Assembly (NCBI GenBank): GCA_010206265.1
Contig: VIQV01000008.1
Span: 1-64,000 of the forward strand
Length of the DNA: 64,000 nucleotides
Direction: 5' to 3'
Source: Lachnospiraceae bacterium MD329
GTDB lineage: Bacteria > Bacillota > Clostridia > UBA1381
Shown here: in pieces, positions 8,291 to 16,157 of the stretch
How positions within the stretch are numbered: position 1 is the stretch's first letter
Layout of the letters: the number at the start of each line of letters is the position of its first letter
The notes under the pieces: model-generated
Seen by the model: only the letters and a program-made list of their open reading frames with translations
What the model was told of the DNA's origin: nothing
Database searches by the model: none
Translations under genes and position numbers: made by a program

Positions 8291-10841
8291 ATATCTCCTT
8301 TATTGCCTTTTCCGCGTCCTGTATCTCCTTCCACAGTTCACCTGCGGACACTCTGACAGCACCGTTACCAAGAATAATAATCTGTTCAAGGCTGTCGGAA
8401 GTTGCCACACGTACACGATGTTTTTTACCCAGCTCGTGGGTTGTTTTTTCAATATACATATCAGCAGTTTCCGCCTCTTTGGTATATACGACATTTATAT
8501 TGTGAACCTTTTCCACACTTCCCGTATTGCCCTTAACCTTGTACGCGTCAAATACGAGTATCAGCTCACACTGACTGAACCCCTGATAATTACACAAAAT
8601 ATCAATAAGCCTGTCGCGCGCCGACTGCAATGACTGTTTTGCAAGCTCCTTTGTTTCGTCCCACGCAAAAATAATGTTATAGCCGTCTACAAGCAGATAT
8701 TCCGGACCTGCAGGAACAGGCTTTGCTTTTTTATATTTTTTTTCGACAGGCGCGGACTTTTTTACAGAATACGACGATGTTTTCCTCGTTACGGCACCAT
8801 AAGTACGTTCAAAAATCTGCATAAGCTCGTTATCGTCCGCAACTGCGTCAATATAACGCTTTGCACGCTGACGGATAACTTCCTCCCCGTCCTCGCTGTC
8901 GTCGTCAAAACATATACCCTCAACGTGCATATGGTCGTAAACCTCATTCCATTTTACCGTGAAACCTGCGCCGTGCGAACAAAATACCGAATCGGCAGGG
9001 TTTTCAAGGTCTGTATCAAAATCGTAGCCTGTTTCCGCAATAACCTCATCGGCGTTATGGCATATGTCGTAGCCGCTGAGAATACAGTTCAGCCTTCCGC
9101 GTCCGCGTGTGTACCCGATTACCTCCTTGCTGTAATCACGCATTGTCGATACAGGAGCATTACCTGAAATACGCGTCATTTCTCCAACTGTTTCAGGCGA
9201 ATTGAACTCACCGCCCATCTGACCTATATCGGTCATTGCACGTCCTACGCACTCGGTAGGAATTTCGAGATGAAATTCATAATACGGTTCAAGCAGTATA
9301 CTTTTCGCCATTTTTAAGCCGTGACGTACCGCGCGGTAAGTCGCCTGACGAAAGTCACCGCCCTCGGTATGTTTTTGATGTGCCCGTCCTGCGACAAGCG
9401 TAATCTTCATATCAGTTATAGGAGAACCCGTAAGCACGCCTATATGCTGTTTTTCCTTTAAATGTGTTAAAATTAATCTCTGCCAGTTACGGTCAAGCTC
9501 GTCCTGCGGACAGTCCGACACAAACTGCATACCGCTGCCGCGCTCCGCAGGTTCAAGCAGTAAATGTACCTCCGCATAATGTCTTAAAGGCTCGTAATGT
9601 CCCACTCCCTCGGCAGGAGTTGAAATAGTTTCTTTATATGCAATAGAACCGTGACTGAAAGTGACTTTAAATCCAAAACGCTCCTGTATAATACGTTCAA
9701 GCACCTCAAGCTGTACTTCACCCATTACCTGAGTATGAATTTCACGTAACTGTTCACTGTATATTATCTTCAACTGTGGGTCCTCTACTTCAAGCTGACG
9801 CAAAGACGCCAAAGCCGTTGTCACGTCAATTTCAGGCGGAAGGTCAATGCGGTATGTCAGAACGCTTTCAAGCACTGCCTCTTTTGCGTCGGGCATATTG
9901 CCTATTCCCTCGCCTGCGTATGTTTTTGTAAGTCCCGTTACAGCGCATACCACTCCTGCTTCCGCCTCATCAACCGCGGTAAACTTTGCGCCCGAATAAA
10001 TACGTATCTGATTTACTTTATCCGTCCATTCTGTTTTTTTATTGCCTGTAAGCTGTTCCTTTACTCTAAGCTTACCGCCTGTAATTTTCATATGCGTAAG
10101 ACGTGTACCGTCTGCGTCCTCGGATATTTTAAATACACGCGCGCCAAAGTTGTCATCATAAATAAGACGGCGCGTATAAAGATTAAGCCCATACAGAAAT
10201 TCTTTTACACCGTCCAGTTTCAGTGCCGAACCAAAAAAACAAGGAAATACATTACGTTTTGCAATCGCATTTCGTATATCCTCCGTTTTAACACTGCCGT
10301 CGGACAAGAATGAATTCATTATATTCTCGTCACACATTGCAAGCGCGTCAAGAAAATCCGCGTCCCCTCTGTCCGCGCCAAAATCTATACAGCCGTCGCA
10401 AAGACGGTATTTTAATTCCTCCATCACTCCGTTGCGGTCAACATTTAAATCGGTTTTATTCACAAAAATAAATGTCGGAACATTGTATCTCTCCAAAAGC
10501 CGCCATAATGTTTCGGTATGGTTCTGAACACCGTCTGTTCCGCTTATTACAAGTATAGCGTAATCAAGCACACTTAACGTACGTTCCGCCTCTGTTGAAA
10601 AATCAACGTGTCCCGGCGTGTCAAGCAAAGTAAACGAGGTGTCTTGATATTCAAATACAGCCTCTTTGGAAAAAATTGTAATACCTCTGTCACGCTCTAT
10701 CTCGTCAGTATCAAGAAACGCGTCACGGTGGTCAACCCTGCCGAGCCGCCTTATTGCTCCCGACGTGTATAAAAGTCCCTCCGACAATGTCGTTTTACCC
10801 GAATCGACGTGAGCGAGTATTCCTATTACAAGTCTGTTCAT
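8274..10841 (-). CDS. Tet(M)-like ribosomal GTPase fused to a Rae1/YacP-like NYN nuclease domain
   Basis: Protein of 855 residues. Residues 1 to about 650 are an EF-G-like GTPase of the ribosomal protection family: G1 AHVDSGKTT (10-18), G3 DTPGH (74-78), G4 NKTD (128-131), then domains II-V including a GHYEPLRHYAEVHL block typical of Tet(M)/Tet(W). Classical Tet proteins end near 640. Here a linker leads to a NYN/PIN-type domain (about 712-855) that resembles Rae1 (YacP), the A-site mRNA endonuclease of Bacillus: LLVDGYNII (Asp719), LVFDAYKVKG (Asp765), ETADMYIE (Asp794) and VATSDSLEQ (Asp816), all candidate metal ligands. Start ATG follows GGGAG. Not next to mobile DNA or a resistance leader, so housekeeping ribosome surveillance is as likely as drug resistance. 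Confidence 0.88.
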   Translation of the reverse strand: MNRLVIGILAHVDSGKTTLSEGLLYTSGAIRRLGRVDHRDAFLDTDEIERDRGITIFSKEAVFEYQDTSFTLLDTPGHVDFSTEAERTLSVLDYAILVISGTDGVQNHTETLWRLLERYNVPTFIFVNKTDLNVDRNGVMEELKYRLCDGCIDFGADRGDADFLDALAMCDENIMNSFLSDGSVKTEDIRNAIAKRNVFPCFFGSALKLDGVKEFLYGLNLYTRRLIYDDNFGARVFKISEDADGTRLTHMKITGGKLRVKEQLTGNKKTEWTDKVNQIRIYSGAKFTAVDEAEAGVVCAVTGLTKTYAGEGIGNMPDAKEAVLESVLTYRIDLPPEIDVTTALASLRQLEVEDPQLKIIYSEQLREIHTQVMGEVQLEVLERIIQERFGFKVTFSHGSIAYKETISTPAEGVGHYEPLRHYAEVHLLLEPAERGSGMQFVSDCPQDELDRNWQRLILTHLKEKQHIGVLTGSPITDMKITLVAGRAHQKHTEGGDFRQATYRAVRHGLKMAKSILLEPYYEFHLEIPTECVGRAMTDIGQMGGEFNSPETVGEMTRISGNAPVSTMRDYSKEVIGYTRGRGRLNCILSGYDICHNADEVIAETGYDFDTDLENPADSVFCSHGAGFTVKWNEVYDHMHVEGICFDDDSEDGEEVIRQRAKRYIDAVADDNELMQIFERTYGAVTRKTSSYSVKKSAPVEKKYKKAKPVPAGPEYLLVDGYNIIFAWDETKELAKQSLQSARDRLIDILCNYQGFSQCELILVFDAYKVKGNTGSVEKVHNINVVYTKEAETADMYIEKTTHELGKKHRVRVATSDSLEQIIILGNGAVRVSAGELWKEIQDAEKAIKEILKNSV

Positions 10842-10926
10842 ACATAACTCCCTTTAAAGTAGTGTTATTATTTTATCACATTTTTAATATTTTGTCCAAC
10901 CTCTGCATAGAAATTTGCGATAATTA

Positions 10927-10955
10927 TTGACAATCTGAAATTATTATACTATAAT
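10927..10955 (+). promoter_or_regulatory. Consensus promoter of the ileS T-box transcript
   Basis: TTGACA (10927-10932), 17-base spacer and TATAAT (10950-10955), a full consensus match. Transcription would start near 10962, just before the T-box stem I. Confidence 0.88.
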
Positions 10956-10964
10956 AAGAAAAAG

Positions 10965-11200
10965 AAAGGCAATGACGAAGACAGTACGTTTTGTTAAAAG
11001 CGCAAAGCGAGCTATGGGCGGTGAAAGCATAGCGGCAAGTAAACAAAACAGAATATCACTTCCGAGCTGCGCACCGAACGGATACAAGTAGGCTGCGACG
11101 GCACTCCTCCGTAAACAGGAACGCATATGATAGTATGACGGGTGGTATAGCGAAACAATTGTTTTCGTCTTGTTGTATTTCGACAAGACGATTTTTTTAT
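10965..11200 (+). promoter_or_regulatory. T-box leader of ileS (isoleucine specifier)
   Basis: RNA leader that senses uncharged tRNA-Ile. Visible parts are stem I, closed by GTTTTGTT with AACAAAAC, with the GCGAGC and GGCGGTGAAAGC distal elements; a specifier loop GAATATCAC with codon ATC at 11055-11057; and the T-box GGGTGGTATAGCG (about 11140-11152), whose TGGT pairs with the tRNA end. The terminator stem 11165-11173 with 11183-11191 is followed by seven T residues. The GACG before the T-box can pair with CGTC inside the terminator stem, giving the alternative antiterminator. The specifier agrees with the downstream gene. Confidence 0.92.
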
Positions 11201-11235
11201 TAAAAAATCAAATTCTATTGAAAGGAATGGATTAA

Positions 11236-14200
11236 ATGTACAAAAAGGTTTCAACAAATCTCAACTTTGTTGAGAGAGAAAAAGAAGTCGAGAAATTTTG
11301 GAACGACAATAACATTTTCCAAAAAAGTATTGATGAAAGAAGTGAAGGCGAGGTTTACACGTTCTATGACGGTCCTCCGACCGCAAACGGCAAACCGCAT
11401 ATCGGTCACGTTCTTACCCGTGTAATCAAGGATATGATTCCCCGTTACCGTACAATGAAGGGCTATAAGGTACTGAGAAAAGCCGGCTGGGATACTCACG
11501 GTCTGCCTGTTGAGCTTGAAGTTGAAAAAAAGCTTGGTCTGGACGGTAAAGAACAGATTGAGGAATACGGTCTGGAGCCTTTTATTGCGGAATGTAAGGA
11601 AAGCGTATGGAAATATAAAGGTATGTGGGAGGACTTCTCAGGTACCGTCGGTTTCTGGGCTGATATGGACGACCCGTATGTAACCTACCATAACGACTTT
11701 ATCGAATCCGAATGGTGGGCGTTAAAGCAGATATGGGAAAAAGGACTTCTTTACAAGGGACATAAAATAGTCCCCTACTGCCCGCGCTGCGGCACTCCCC
11801 TGTCTTCTCACGAGGTTGCTCAGGGCTACAAAGACGTTAAGGAACGCAGTGCCACCGCCAAATTTACCGTTAAAGGCGAGGACAACACATATTTCCTTGC
11901 GTGGACAACAACTCCGTGGACTTTGCCGTCAAACGTTGCGCTATGCGTGAACCCTGCTGAAACATATGTAAAAATCAAAGTAGGCGACGAGTTCTATATC
12001 TTAGCTGAGGCGCTTGTTGAAAAGAATATCGAGGACGAATATGAGGTAATTGAAAAATATGTCGGTACAGACCTTGAATACAAGGAATACACACCGCTTT
12101 TTGATTTTGCCAAACCTGATAAAAAATGTTACTATGTAACGTGCGACAACTATGTAACGCTTACTGACGGTACAGGTATCGTTCATATAGCTCCTGCGTT
12201 CGGTGAGGACGACGCGAACGTCGGCAGAAAATATGATTTACCATTTGTACAGCTTGTTGACGGTAAAGGTGAAATGACAGCTGAAACACCTTGGGCAGGT
12301 ACTTTCTGCAAGGACGCTGACAAGGAAGTATTTATTGACCTTGACAAGCGCGGACTTCTGTTTAACGCGCCGAAATTTGAGCATAGCTATCCGTTCTGCT
12401 GGAGATGTGATACACCGCTTATCTATTATGCGCGTGACACTTGGTTTATTAAGATGACCGAAGTTAAAGATGACCTTATTAAAAATAACAATACAATCAA
12501 CTGGATACCGAAAACCATAGGTGAAGGACGTTTCGGCGCGTGGCTTGAAAACGTTCAGGACTGGGGTATCAGCCGTAACCGTTACTGGGGTACTCCGCTT
12601 AATATCTGGGAATGTGAGTGCGGTCACAGACACGCAATCGGTTCAATAGAGGAACTAAAGTCAATGTCCCAGAACTGTCCCGACGATATTGAACTCCACC
12701 GTCCGTTTATCGACGCAGTAACGATTAAATGTCCCGAATGCGGCAAGGAAATGCACCGTGTTCCCGAAGTTATTGACTGTTGGTTTGATTCGGGCGCAAT
12801 GCCGTTTGCACAATGGCATTACCCGTTTGAAAATAAGGATATATTTGAGGAAAACTTCCCTGCTGACTTTATCAGTGAGGCGGTTGACCAGACGCGCGGC
12901 TGGTTCTATTCACTGCTTGCGGAATCAACACTTATATTTAATAAAGCGCCTTATAAGAACGTAATCGTACTCGGACACGTTCAGGACGAAAACGGTCAGA
13001 AGATGTCCAAGTCAAAAGGTAACGCCGTAGACCCGTTTGACGCTCTTCAGCAGCACGGCGCAGACGCAATACGCTGGTATTTCTATTCAAACAGCGCACC
13101 GTGGCTGCCTAACCGTTTCCACGACGGAGCTGTATCTGAGGGTCAGCGTAAATTTATGGGTACGCTCTGGAACACATACGCGTTCTTTGTACTATATGCC
13201 AACATAGATAACTTTGACGCTACAAAGTATACGCTTGAATATGATAAATTGTCCGTAATGGATAAATGGGTACTTTCTAAGCTTAATACACTTGTAAAGA
13301 CAGTTGACGAAAATCTTGCAAACTACAGAATTACCGAAACTGCCCGCGCGCTTGATAACTTTGTCGACGAACTTTCAAATTGGTATGTACGCCGTTCAAG
13401 AACGCGTTTCTGGGTTAAAGATATGCCTCAGGATAAGATTAACGCGTATATGACGCTTTACACTGCGCTTGTAACTCTGTGCAAGACGGCTGCGCCTATG
13501 ATTCCGTTTATGACTGAGGACATTTATCAGAATCTTGTAAGAAGTATTGATAAAAACGCACCTGAAAGTATTCACTTATGCGACTTCCCGAAATACGACG
13601 AGGCTCTTATCGACGAACAGCTTGAAAAGGATATGGAAGAGGTTCTTTCAATTGTCGTACTTGGACGCGCCTGCAGAAACACTGCAAATATCAAGAACCG
13701 TCAGCCGATAGGTAAAATGTATGTAAAAGCGCCGTCTGCGCTGACAGAATTTTATACTCAGATAATCGAAGAAGAGCTTAATGTAAAAACCGTGGTATTT
13801 ACTGACGACGTTTCCGACTTTACTTCATACAGCTTTAAACCTCAGTTAAAAACACTGGGCAGACGTTTCGGCAAGAATATCAACGCTGTAAGAGAAATCC
13901 TTGCAGGTCTTGACGGAAACAAGGCAATGGCTGAGCTTAGAGAAACAGGCTCACTGAAAATAACGGTTGACGGAAATGAAGAGGCTCTTTCAGAAGAAGA
14001 TTTGCTTATTGAATCGGCACAGGCAGACGGTTTTGAATCAGGCAGTGACTATGGAATTACTGTTGTTCTTGACACCAACCTTTCCGAAGAGCTTATTGAA
14101 GAAGGATTTGTACGTGAAATAATTTCAAAAATTCAGACAATGCGTAAGGATTCGGGCTTCGAGGTTATGGACCATATCAAGGTAAGCTGCGAAGGCAATT

Positions 14201-14349
14201 CCAAAATTGCAGAGCTTATTTTAAGAAATGCTTCAATAATCAAAGATGAAACTCTGTCTGACGAAATTGATACGGCAAAAGCAGACGGAAACGCCAAGGA
14301 ATGGAACATCAACGGCGAAACAGTTACGCTTGGCGTCAAGAAACTATGA
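11236..14349 (+). CDS. ileS: Isoleucyl-tRNA synthetase, long form
   Basis: Charges tRNA-Ile and edits valine. 1,037 residues, the length of the type 2 (eukaryote-like, often mupirocin-tolerant) enzymes rather than the roughly 920-residue type 1. Class I signatures HIGH (55-58, PPTANGKPHIGH) and KMSKS (589-593) are intact. Cysteine pairs YCPRCGTPL, CECGHRH and CPECGKEMH suggest zinc sites. The C-terminal anticodon-binding domain includes WYVRRSRTRFW. AAAGGAA precedes the ATG. Expression is probably controlled by the T-box just upstream. The stop overlaps the next start (ATGA). Type 2 assignment is by length and general pattern, not alignment. Confidence 0.96.
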   Translation: MYKKVSTNLNFVEREKEVEKFWNDNNIFQKSIDERSEGEVYTFYDGPPTANGKPHIGHVLTRVIKDMIPRYRTMKGYKVLRKAGWDTHGLPVELEVEKKLGLDGKEQIEEYGLEPFIAECKESVWKYKGMWEDFSGTVGFWADMDDPYVTYHNDFIESEWWALKQIWEKGLLYKGHKIVPYCPRCGTPLSSHEVAQGYKDVKERSATAKFTVKGEDNTYFLAWTTTPWTLPSNVALCVNPAETYVKIKVGDEFYILAEALVEKNIEDEYEVIEKYVGTDLEYKEYTPLFDFAKPDKKCYYVTCDNYVTLTDGTGIVHIAPAFGEDDANVGRKYDLPFVQLVDGKGEMTAETPWAGTFCKDADKEVFIDLDKRGLLFNAPKFEHSYPFCWRCDTPLIYYARDTWFIKMTEVKDDLIKNNNTINWIPKTIGEGRFGAWLENVQDWGISRNRYWGTPLNIWECECGHRHAIGSIEELKSMSQNCPDDIELHRPFIDAVTIKCPECGKEMHRVPEVIDCWFDSGAMPFAQWHYPFENKDIFEENFPADFISEAVDQTRGWFYSLLAESTLIFNKAPYKNVIVLGHVQDENGQKMSKSKGNAVDPFDALQQHGADAIRWYFYSNSAPWLPNRFHDGAVSEGQRKFMGTLWNTYAFFVLYANIDNFDATKYTLEYDKLSVMDKWVLSKLNTLVKTVDENLANYRITETARALDNFVDELSNWYVRRSRTRFWVKDMPQDKINAYMTLYTALVTLCKTAAPMIPFMTEDIYQNLVRSIDKNAPESIHLCDFPKYDEALIDEQLEKDMEEVLSIVVLGRACRNTANIKNRQPIGKMYVKAPSALTEFYTQIIEEELNVKTVVFTDDVSDFTSYSFKPQLKTLGRRFGKNINAVREILAGLDGNKAMAELRETGSLKITVDGNEEALSEEDLLIESAQADGFESGSDYGITVVLDTNLSEELIEEGFVREIISKIQTMRKDSGFEVMDHIKVSCEGNSKIAELILRNASIIKDETLSDEIDTAKADGNAKEWNINGETVTLGVKKL

Positions 14350-14849
14350 TACACATTTACTGCGGCGACGGCAAAGGTAAAACAACCTCTGCCGTCGGGC
14401 TTGCCGTCAGAATTGCAGGGTACGAAAAACGTATACTGTTTATGCAGTTTCTAAAGGGCGGCGAAACAGGCGAATTGAAACTTCTTAACGCCTGTAATGA
14501 TATAACCGTTATGCGGTGCGATAAAGAGTACGGATTTTTCGGTTCTATGTCAGATACGGAAAAAGCCGATATAATTGAGTGCCATAATAACAATTTGCAG
14601 TATGTTACTGAACATATGAATGAATTTGATTTGATTGTTATGGACGAGATTTTCGCGGCATATAACTATGACTTAGCCGACAAAATGCTTGTACGTAAAA
14701 TCGTATCAAATTGTAAATGTGAACTTGTGCTGACAGGACGTAACCCTGAACAATGGTTCATTGACAGAGCAGATTATGTTTCTGAAATAAAAAAAATCAA
14801 ACACCCTTTCGATAACGGTATAGACGCTCGTAAAGGCATTGAATATTAA
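14346..14849 (+). CDS. cobO: Cob(I)yrinic acid a,c-diamide adenosyltransferase (CobO/BtuR family)
   Basis: ATP:corrinoid adenosyltransferase of 167 residues that makes the adenosyl form of B12 and its precursors. P-loop GDGKGKTTSA near the N-terminus, IVMDEIFAAYNYD as Walker B region, LTGRNPEQWFIDRADYVSEI, and the conserved tail HPFDNGIDARKGIEY of the family. The start overlaps the ileS stop as ATGA and has no ribosome site of its own, so translation is probably coupled to ileS and the gene would share the T-box control. No other cobalamin gene is in the window, so it may serve salvage. Confidence 0.92.
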   Translation: MIHIYCGDGKGKTTSAVGLAVRIAGYEKRILFMQFLKGGETGELKLLNACNDITVMRCDKEYGFFGSMSDTEKADIIECHNNNLQYVTEHMNEFDLIVMDEIFAAYNYDLADKMLVRKIVSNCKCELVLTGRNPEQWFIDRADYVSEIKKIKHPFDNGIDARKGIEY

Positions 14850-14851
14850 AT

Positions 14852-14880
14852 TTGACATTACCATTTTTTTATGATAGAAT
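14852..14880 (+). promoter_or_regulatory. Promoter of a small plus-strand RNA
   Basis: TTGACA (14852-14857), 17-base spacer, TAGAAT (14875-14880). It begins immediately after cobO and would give an RNA of about 85 bases ending at the terminator near 14965. Confidence 0.75.
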
Positions 14881-14886
14881 GTAGGT

Positions 14887-14970
14887 AAGAGGATAACCAA
14901 CGGTTATTCCGCAATCAGTAGTTTACTTAACGCAAACCGCTTACTTGCCAGAGTAAGCGGTTATTTCTTT
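14887..14970 (+). ncRNA. Candidate antitoxin RNA of a type I toxin-antitoxin locus
   Basis: Predicted transcript from the 14852 promoter to the terminator at 14935-14970. It contains a hairpin GGATAACC/GGTTATTCC and no ribosome site or convincing reading frame. It is convergent with, and overlaps at its 3' end, the predicted mRNA of a 24-residue hydrophobic peptide on the other strand, so the 3' ends can pair. This is the layout of par/fst and txpA/ratA type I modules. A second short stretch resembles the toxin leader region (AGAATAACCGCG versus AGGATAACCAACG), which could give additional pairing. RNA ends are inferred. Confidence 0.55.
14935..14970. terminator. Terminator shared by the convergent toxin and antitoxin RNAs
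   Basis: A 10-bp perfect stem AACCGCTTAC (14935-14944) with GTAAGCGGTT (14953-14962). On the plus strand it is followed by ATTTCTTT; on the minus strand by TTTGCG, a weaker T run. Confidence 0.7.
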
Positions 14971-15035
14971 ATGTATTTGATAACGTCGAATATAACAATC
15001 AAAATTATTAATTCAATAATCAAGTTCAAATCCAT
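14961..15035 (-). CDS. Candidate type I toxin, 24-residue membrane peptide
   Basis: Short reading frame coding MDLNLIIELIILIVIF followed by DVIKYIKK: one strongly hydrophobic helix and a Lys-rich tail, the look of Fst/TxpA-like toxins that insert in the membrane. The ATG is preceded by a perfect GGAGGTG at five bases. That ribosome site is buried in a 9-bp hairpin (15037-15065), as described for Fst mRNA. A minus-strand promoter lies 60 bases upstream and the stop codon abuts a bidirectional hairpin. A convergent small RNA covers the 3' end. Toxicity is inferred only from this architecture. It could instead be a small membrane regulator. Confidence 0.62.
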   Translation of the reverse strand: MDLNLIIELIILIVIFDVIKYIKK

Positions 15036-15036
15036 A

Positions 15037-15065
15037 CTAACACCTCCATTCTATAAAGGTGTCAG
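15037..15065 (-). promoter_or_regulatory. Hairpin hiding the ribosome site of the small toxin
   Basis: In the minus-strand RNA, CTGACACCT pairs with AGGTGTTAG (one G-U pair) around an 11-base loop. The 3' strand is part of the GGAGGTG ribosome site, so the site is closed unless the stem opens. Confidence 0.65.
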
Positions 15066-15095
15066 AATAACCGCGTACCCTCTTACCGTGTTGTT

Positions 15096-15124
15096 ATTTT
15101 ATCATATTCTGTCAAATCCCGCAA
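15096..15124 (-). promoter_or_regulatory. Promoter of the small toxin mRNA
   Basis: Read on the minus strand: TTGCGG (15124-15119), 17-base spacer, TAAAAT (15101-15096). The transcript would start near 15089, giving a 5' leader of about 55 bases. Confidence 0.55.
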
Positions 15125-15136
15125 GGGATTTTTTAT
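15114..15136 (+). terminator. Plus-strand terminator
   Basis: AAATCCC and GGGATTT around a GCAA tetraloop, followed by a T run. It probably stops plus-strand read-through from cobO before the two small RNA units. Confidence 0.7.
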
Positions 15137-15156
15137 TAGCGTATTTTTAAAAGCTA

Positions 15157-15185
15157 TTTACAATTAATTATTGATGTGGTATAAT
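15157..15185 (+). promoter_or_regulatory. Promoter of RNA unit A
   Basis: TTTACA (15157-15162), 17-base spacer, TATAAT (15180-15185). The surrounding AAGCTATTTACAAT is repeated almost unchanged in front of unit B. Confidence 0.8.
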
Positions 15186-15189
15186 ATGT

Positions 15190-15364
15190 TTGCAATATTG
15201 TTATAAATTTACTTGAATAAAAAAACCAACAAGGTCAATGTTAGTTAAAAACGTTGACTCTGATTTGTTATCCTTGTTGGTTTTTCAGGTATAACAATAT
15301 TGCAATTAGAATCATTGTCGCGTTTTTTTATGCGTGGCTTTGATTTAAAGCTACGCATTTTTAT
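15190..15364 (+). ncRNA. Unidentified rod-shaped small RNA, unit A
   Basis: Predicted RNA of about 175 bases with no ribosome site or reading frame. The ends form a perfect 16-bp stem (15190-15205 with 15290-15305). After an internal loop, mostly on the 5' side, a 14-bp stem follows (15221-15234 with 15272-15285), with a small apical hairpin (GTCAA/TTGAC). A separate terminator closes the unit: 12-base arms 15330-15341 and 15347-15358, then T residues. The closing stem, asymmetric bubble and apical stem recall 6S RNA, which occurs twice in some Firmicutes, but no sequence signature was recognised. Promoter and terminator match those of unit B. Confidence 0.65.
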
Positions 15365-15375
15365 TGCATAAGCTA

Positions 15376-15404
15376 TTTACAATAATGATTAAGTGTGTTA
15401 TAGT
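15376..15404 (+). promoter_or_regulatory. Promoter of RNA unit B
   Basis: TTTACA (15376-15381), 17-base spacer, TATAGT (15399-15404). Closely related to the unit A promoter. Confidence 0.8.
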
Positions 15405-15409
15405 ATAAG

Positions 15410-15605
15410 GGCAACAATTTTCAACTTTAAATAAACTCTTAGAATAAAATTCTAATATTCGAGATAGTATATAGTGTCAAAAACACTGTATGCTTTGTTT
15501 CTCATTAACTGCTCGAATATTAGAGTTAAGTTGAAAATGTGTTGCAGCATTAGAGCAAAGCTTGGTGTTTTTATGCGTTGCTTTAATGAAGTAACGCATT
15601 TTTTG
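15410..15605 (+). ncRNA. Unidentified rod-shaped small RNA, unit B
   Basis: Predicted RNA of about 195 bases, also without a reading frame. Closing helix GCAACA..TTTTCAACTT (from 15411) with AAGTTGAAAA..TGTTGC (to 15545), then a bubble, a perfect 12-bp stem CTAATATTCGAG/CTCGAATATTAG and an apical AGTGT/ACACT hairpin. The terminator arms ATGCGTTGCTT and AAGTAACGCAT (15573-15599) are followed by six T residues. The promoter and terminator are near copies of those of unit A, while the rod between them has a different sequence but the same architecture. This indicates an old tandem duplication under structural selection. Confidence 0.65.
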
Positions 15606-15655
15606 TTTATAAAATATAAATATAAGTTTATGAGGAATGGCTATTTGTAAAAAAC

Positions 15656-15678
15656 AAAAAAGGCTTATAGCCCTTTTA
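15656..15678 (-). terminator. Probable terminator of the XRE regulator gene
   Basis: On the minus strand AAAGGGCT-ATA-AGCCTTT, one bulged G, followed by a T run. It lies about ten bases after the stop. Confidence 0.6.
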
Positions 15679-15688
15679 TTTTGGTACT

Positions 15689-16018
15689 TTATTTAGAATC
15701 AATTGAATTAAGTTCCTTGACAAGGTCAAGAATTATATTTTGATTTTTTTCTGATAATTGTATCCAATTATGAAAAAGCTCACTCATTTTTGGAGTTAAA
15801 TCAATAACTTCATTATTTCCAGCAAAAAATTGAGCCATAGTAATACCAAAAGCTTTACAAATAGAAGACAACGTAGAAATTGTAGGAATAGTGTTTCGTT
15901 TATAAATGTTTGATATGGTACCTTGGGGTATATCTGCTCTTTTCGATAGTTGATAATCTGTCCAACCCAAATTATCTTGTAATTCTTTAAGTCTTACAAG
16001 CACTACATTGTCGTCCAT
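15689..16018 (-). CDS. XRE-family transcriptional regulator
   Basis: Small DNA-binding protein of 109 residues. An HTH_3 domain fills about residues 7-66: LKELQDNLGWTDYQLSKRADIPQGTISNIYKR is helix-turn-helix 1-3 and TIPTISTLSSICKAFGITMAQFF completes the fold. The C-terminal 40 residues (SELFHNWIQLSEKNQNIILDLVKEL) look like a dimerisation helix. GAGG lies about a dozen bases before the ATG. It is divergent from the lipoprotein gene at 16158, with a 139-base AT-rich gap, so it may control that gene or itself. No target was recognised. Confidence 0.9.
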   Translation of the reverse strand: MDDNVVLVRLKELQDNLGWTDYQLSKRADIPQGTISNIYKRNTIPTISTLSSICKAFGITMAQFFAGNNEVIDLTPKMSELFHNWIQLSEKNQNIILDLVKELNSIDSK

Positions 16019-16157
16019 ACCAAAACCTCACATTCCACCTATTATATAATTATTATACATCTATTATGCAAATAAAAATAGTGATAATGCGCGGTTATAT
16101 TTACCTACTTATATTTGAGTATTTTTATAATATATTATTTTTGAAAGGAGTATATAA

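Noticed and set aside
8274-10841. Plain tetracycline-resistance gene
   Set aside because: Fused nuclease domain, no leader peptide and no mobile context; sequence alone cannot show resistance.
15190-15305. Perfect 16-bp terminal repeats of unit A as a possible MITE
   Set aside because: The sibling unit B has the same promoter and terminator but different stems, no target duplication is visible, and the repeats fit an RNA closing stem.
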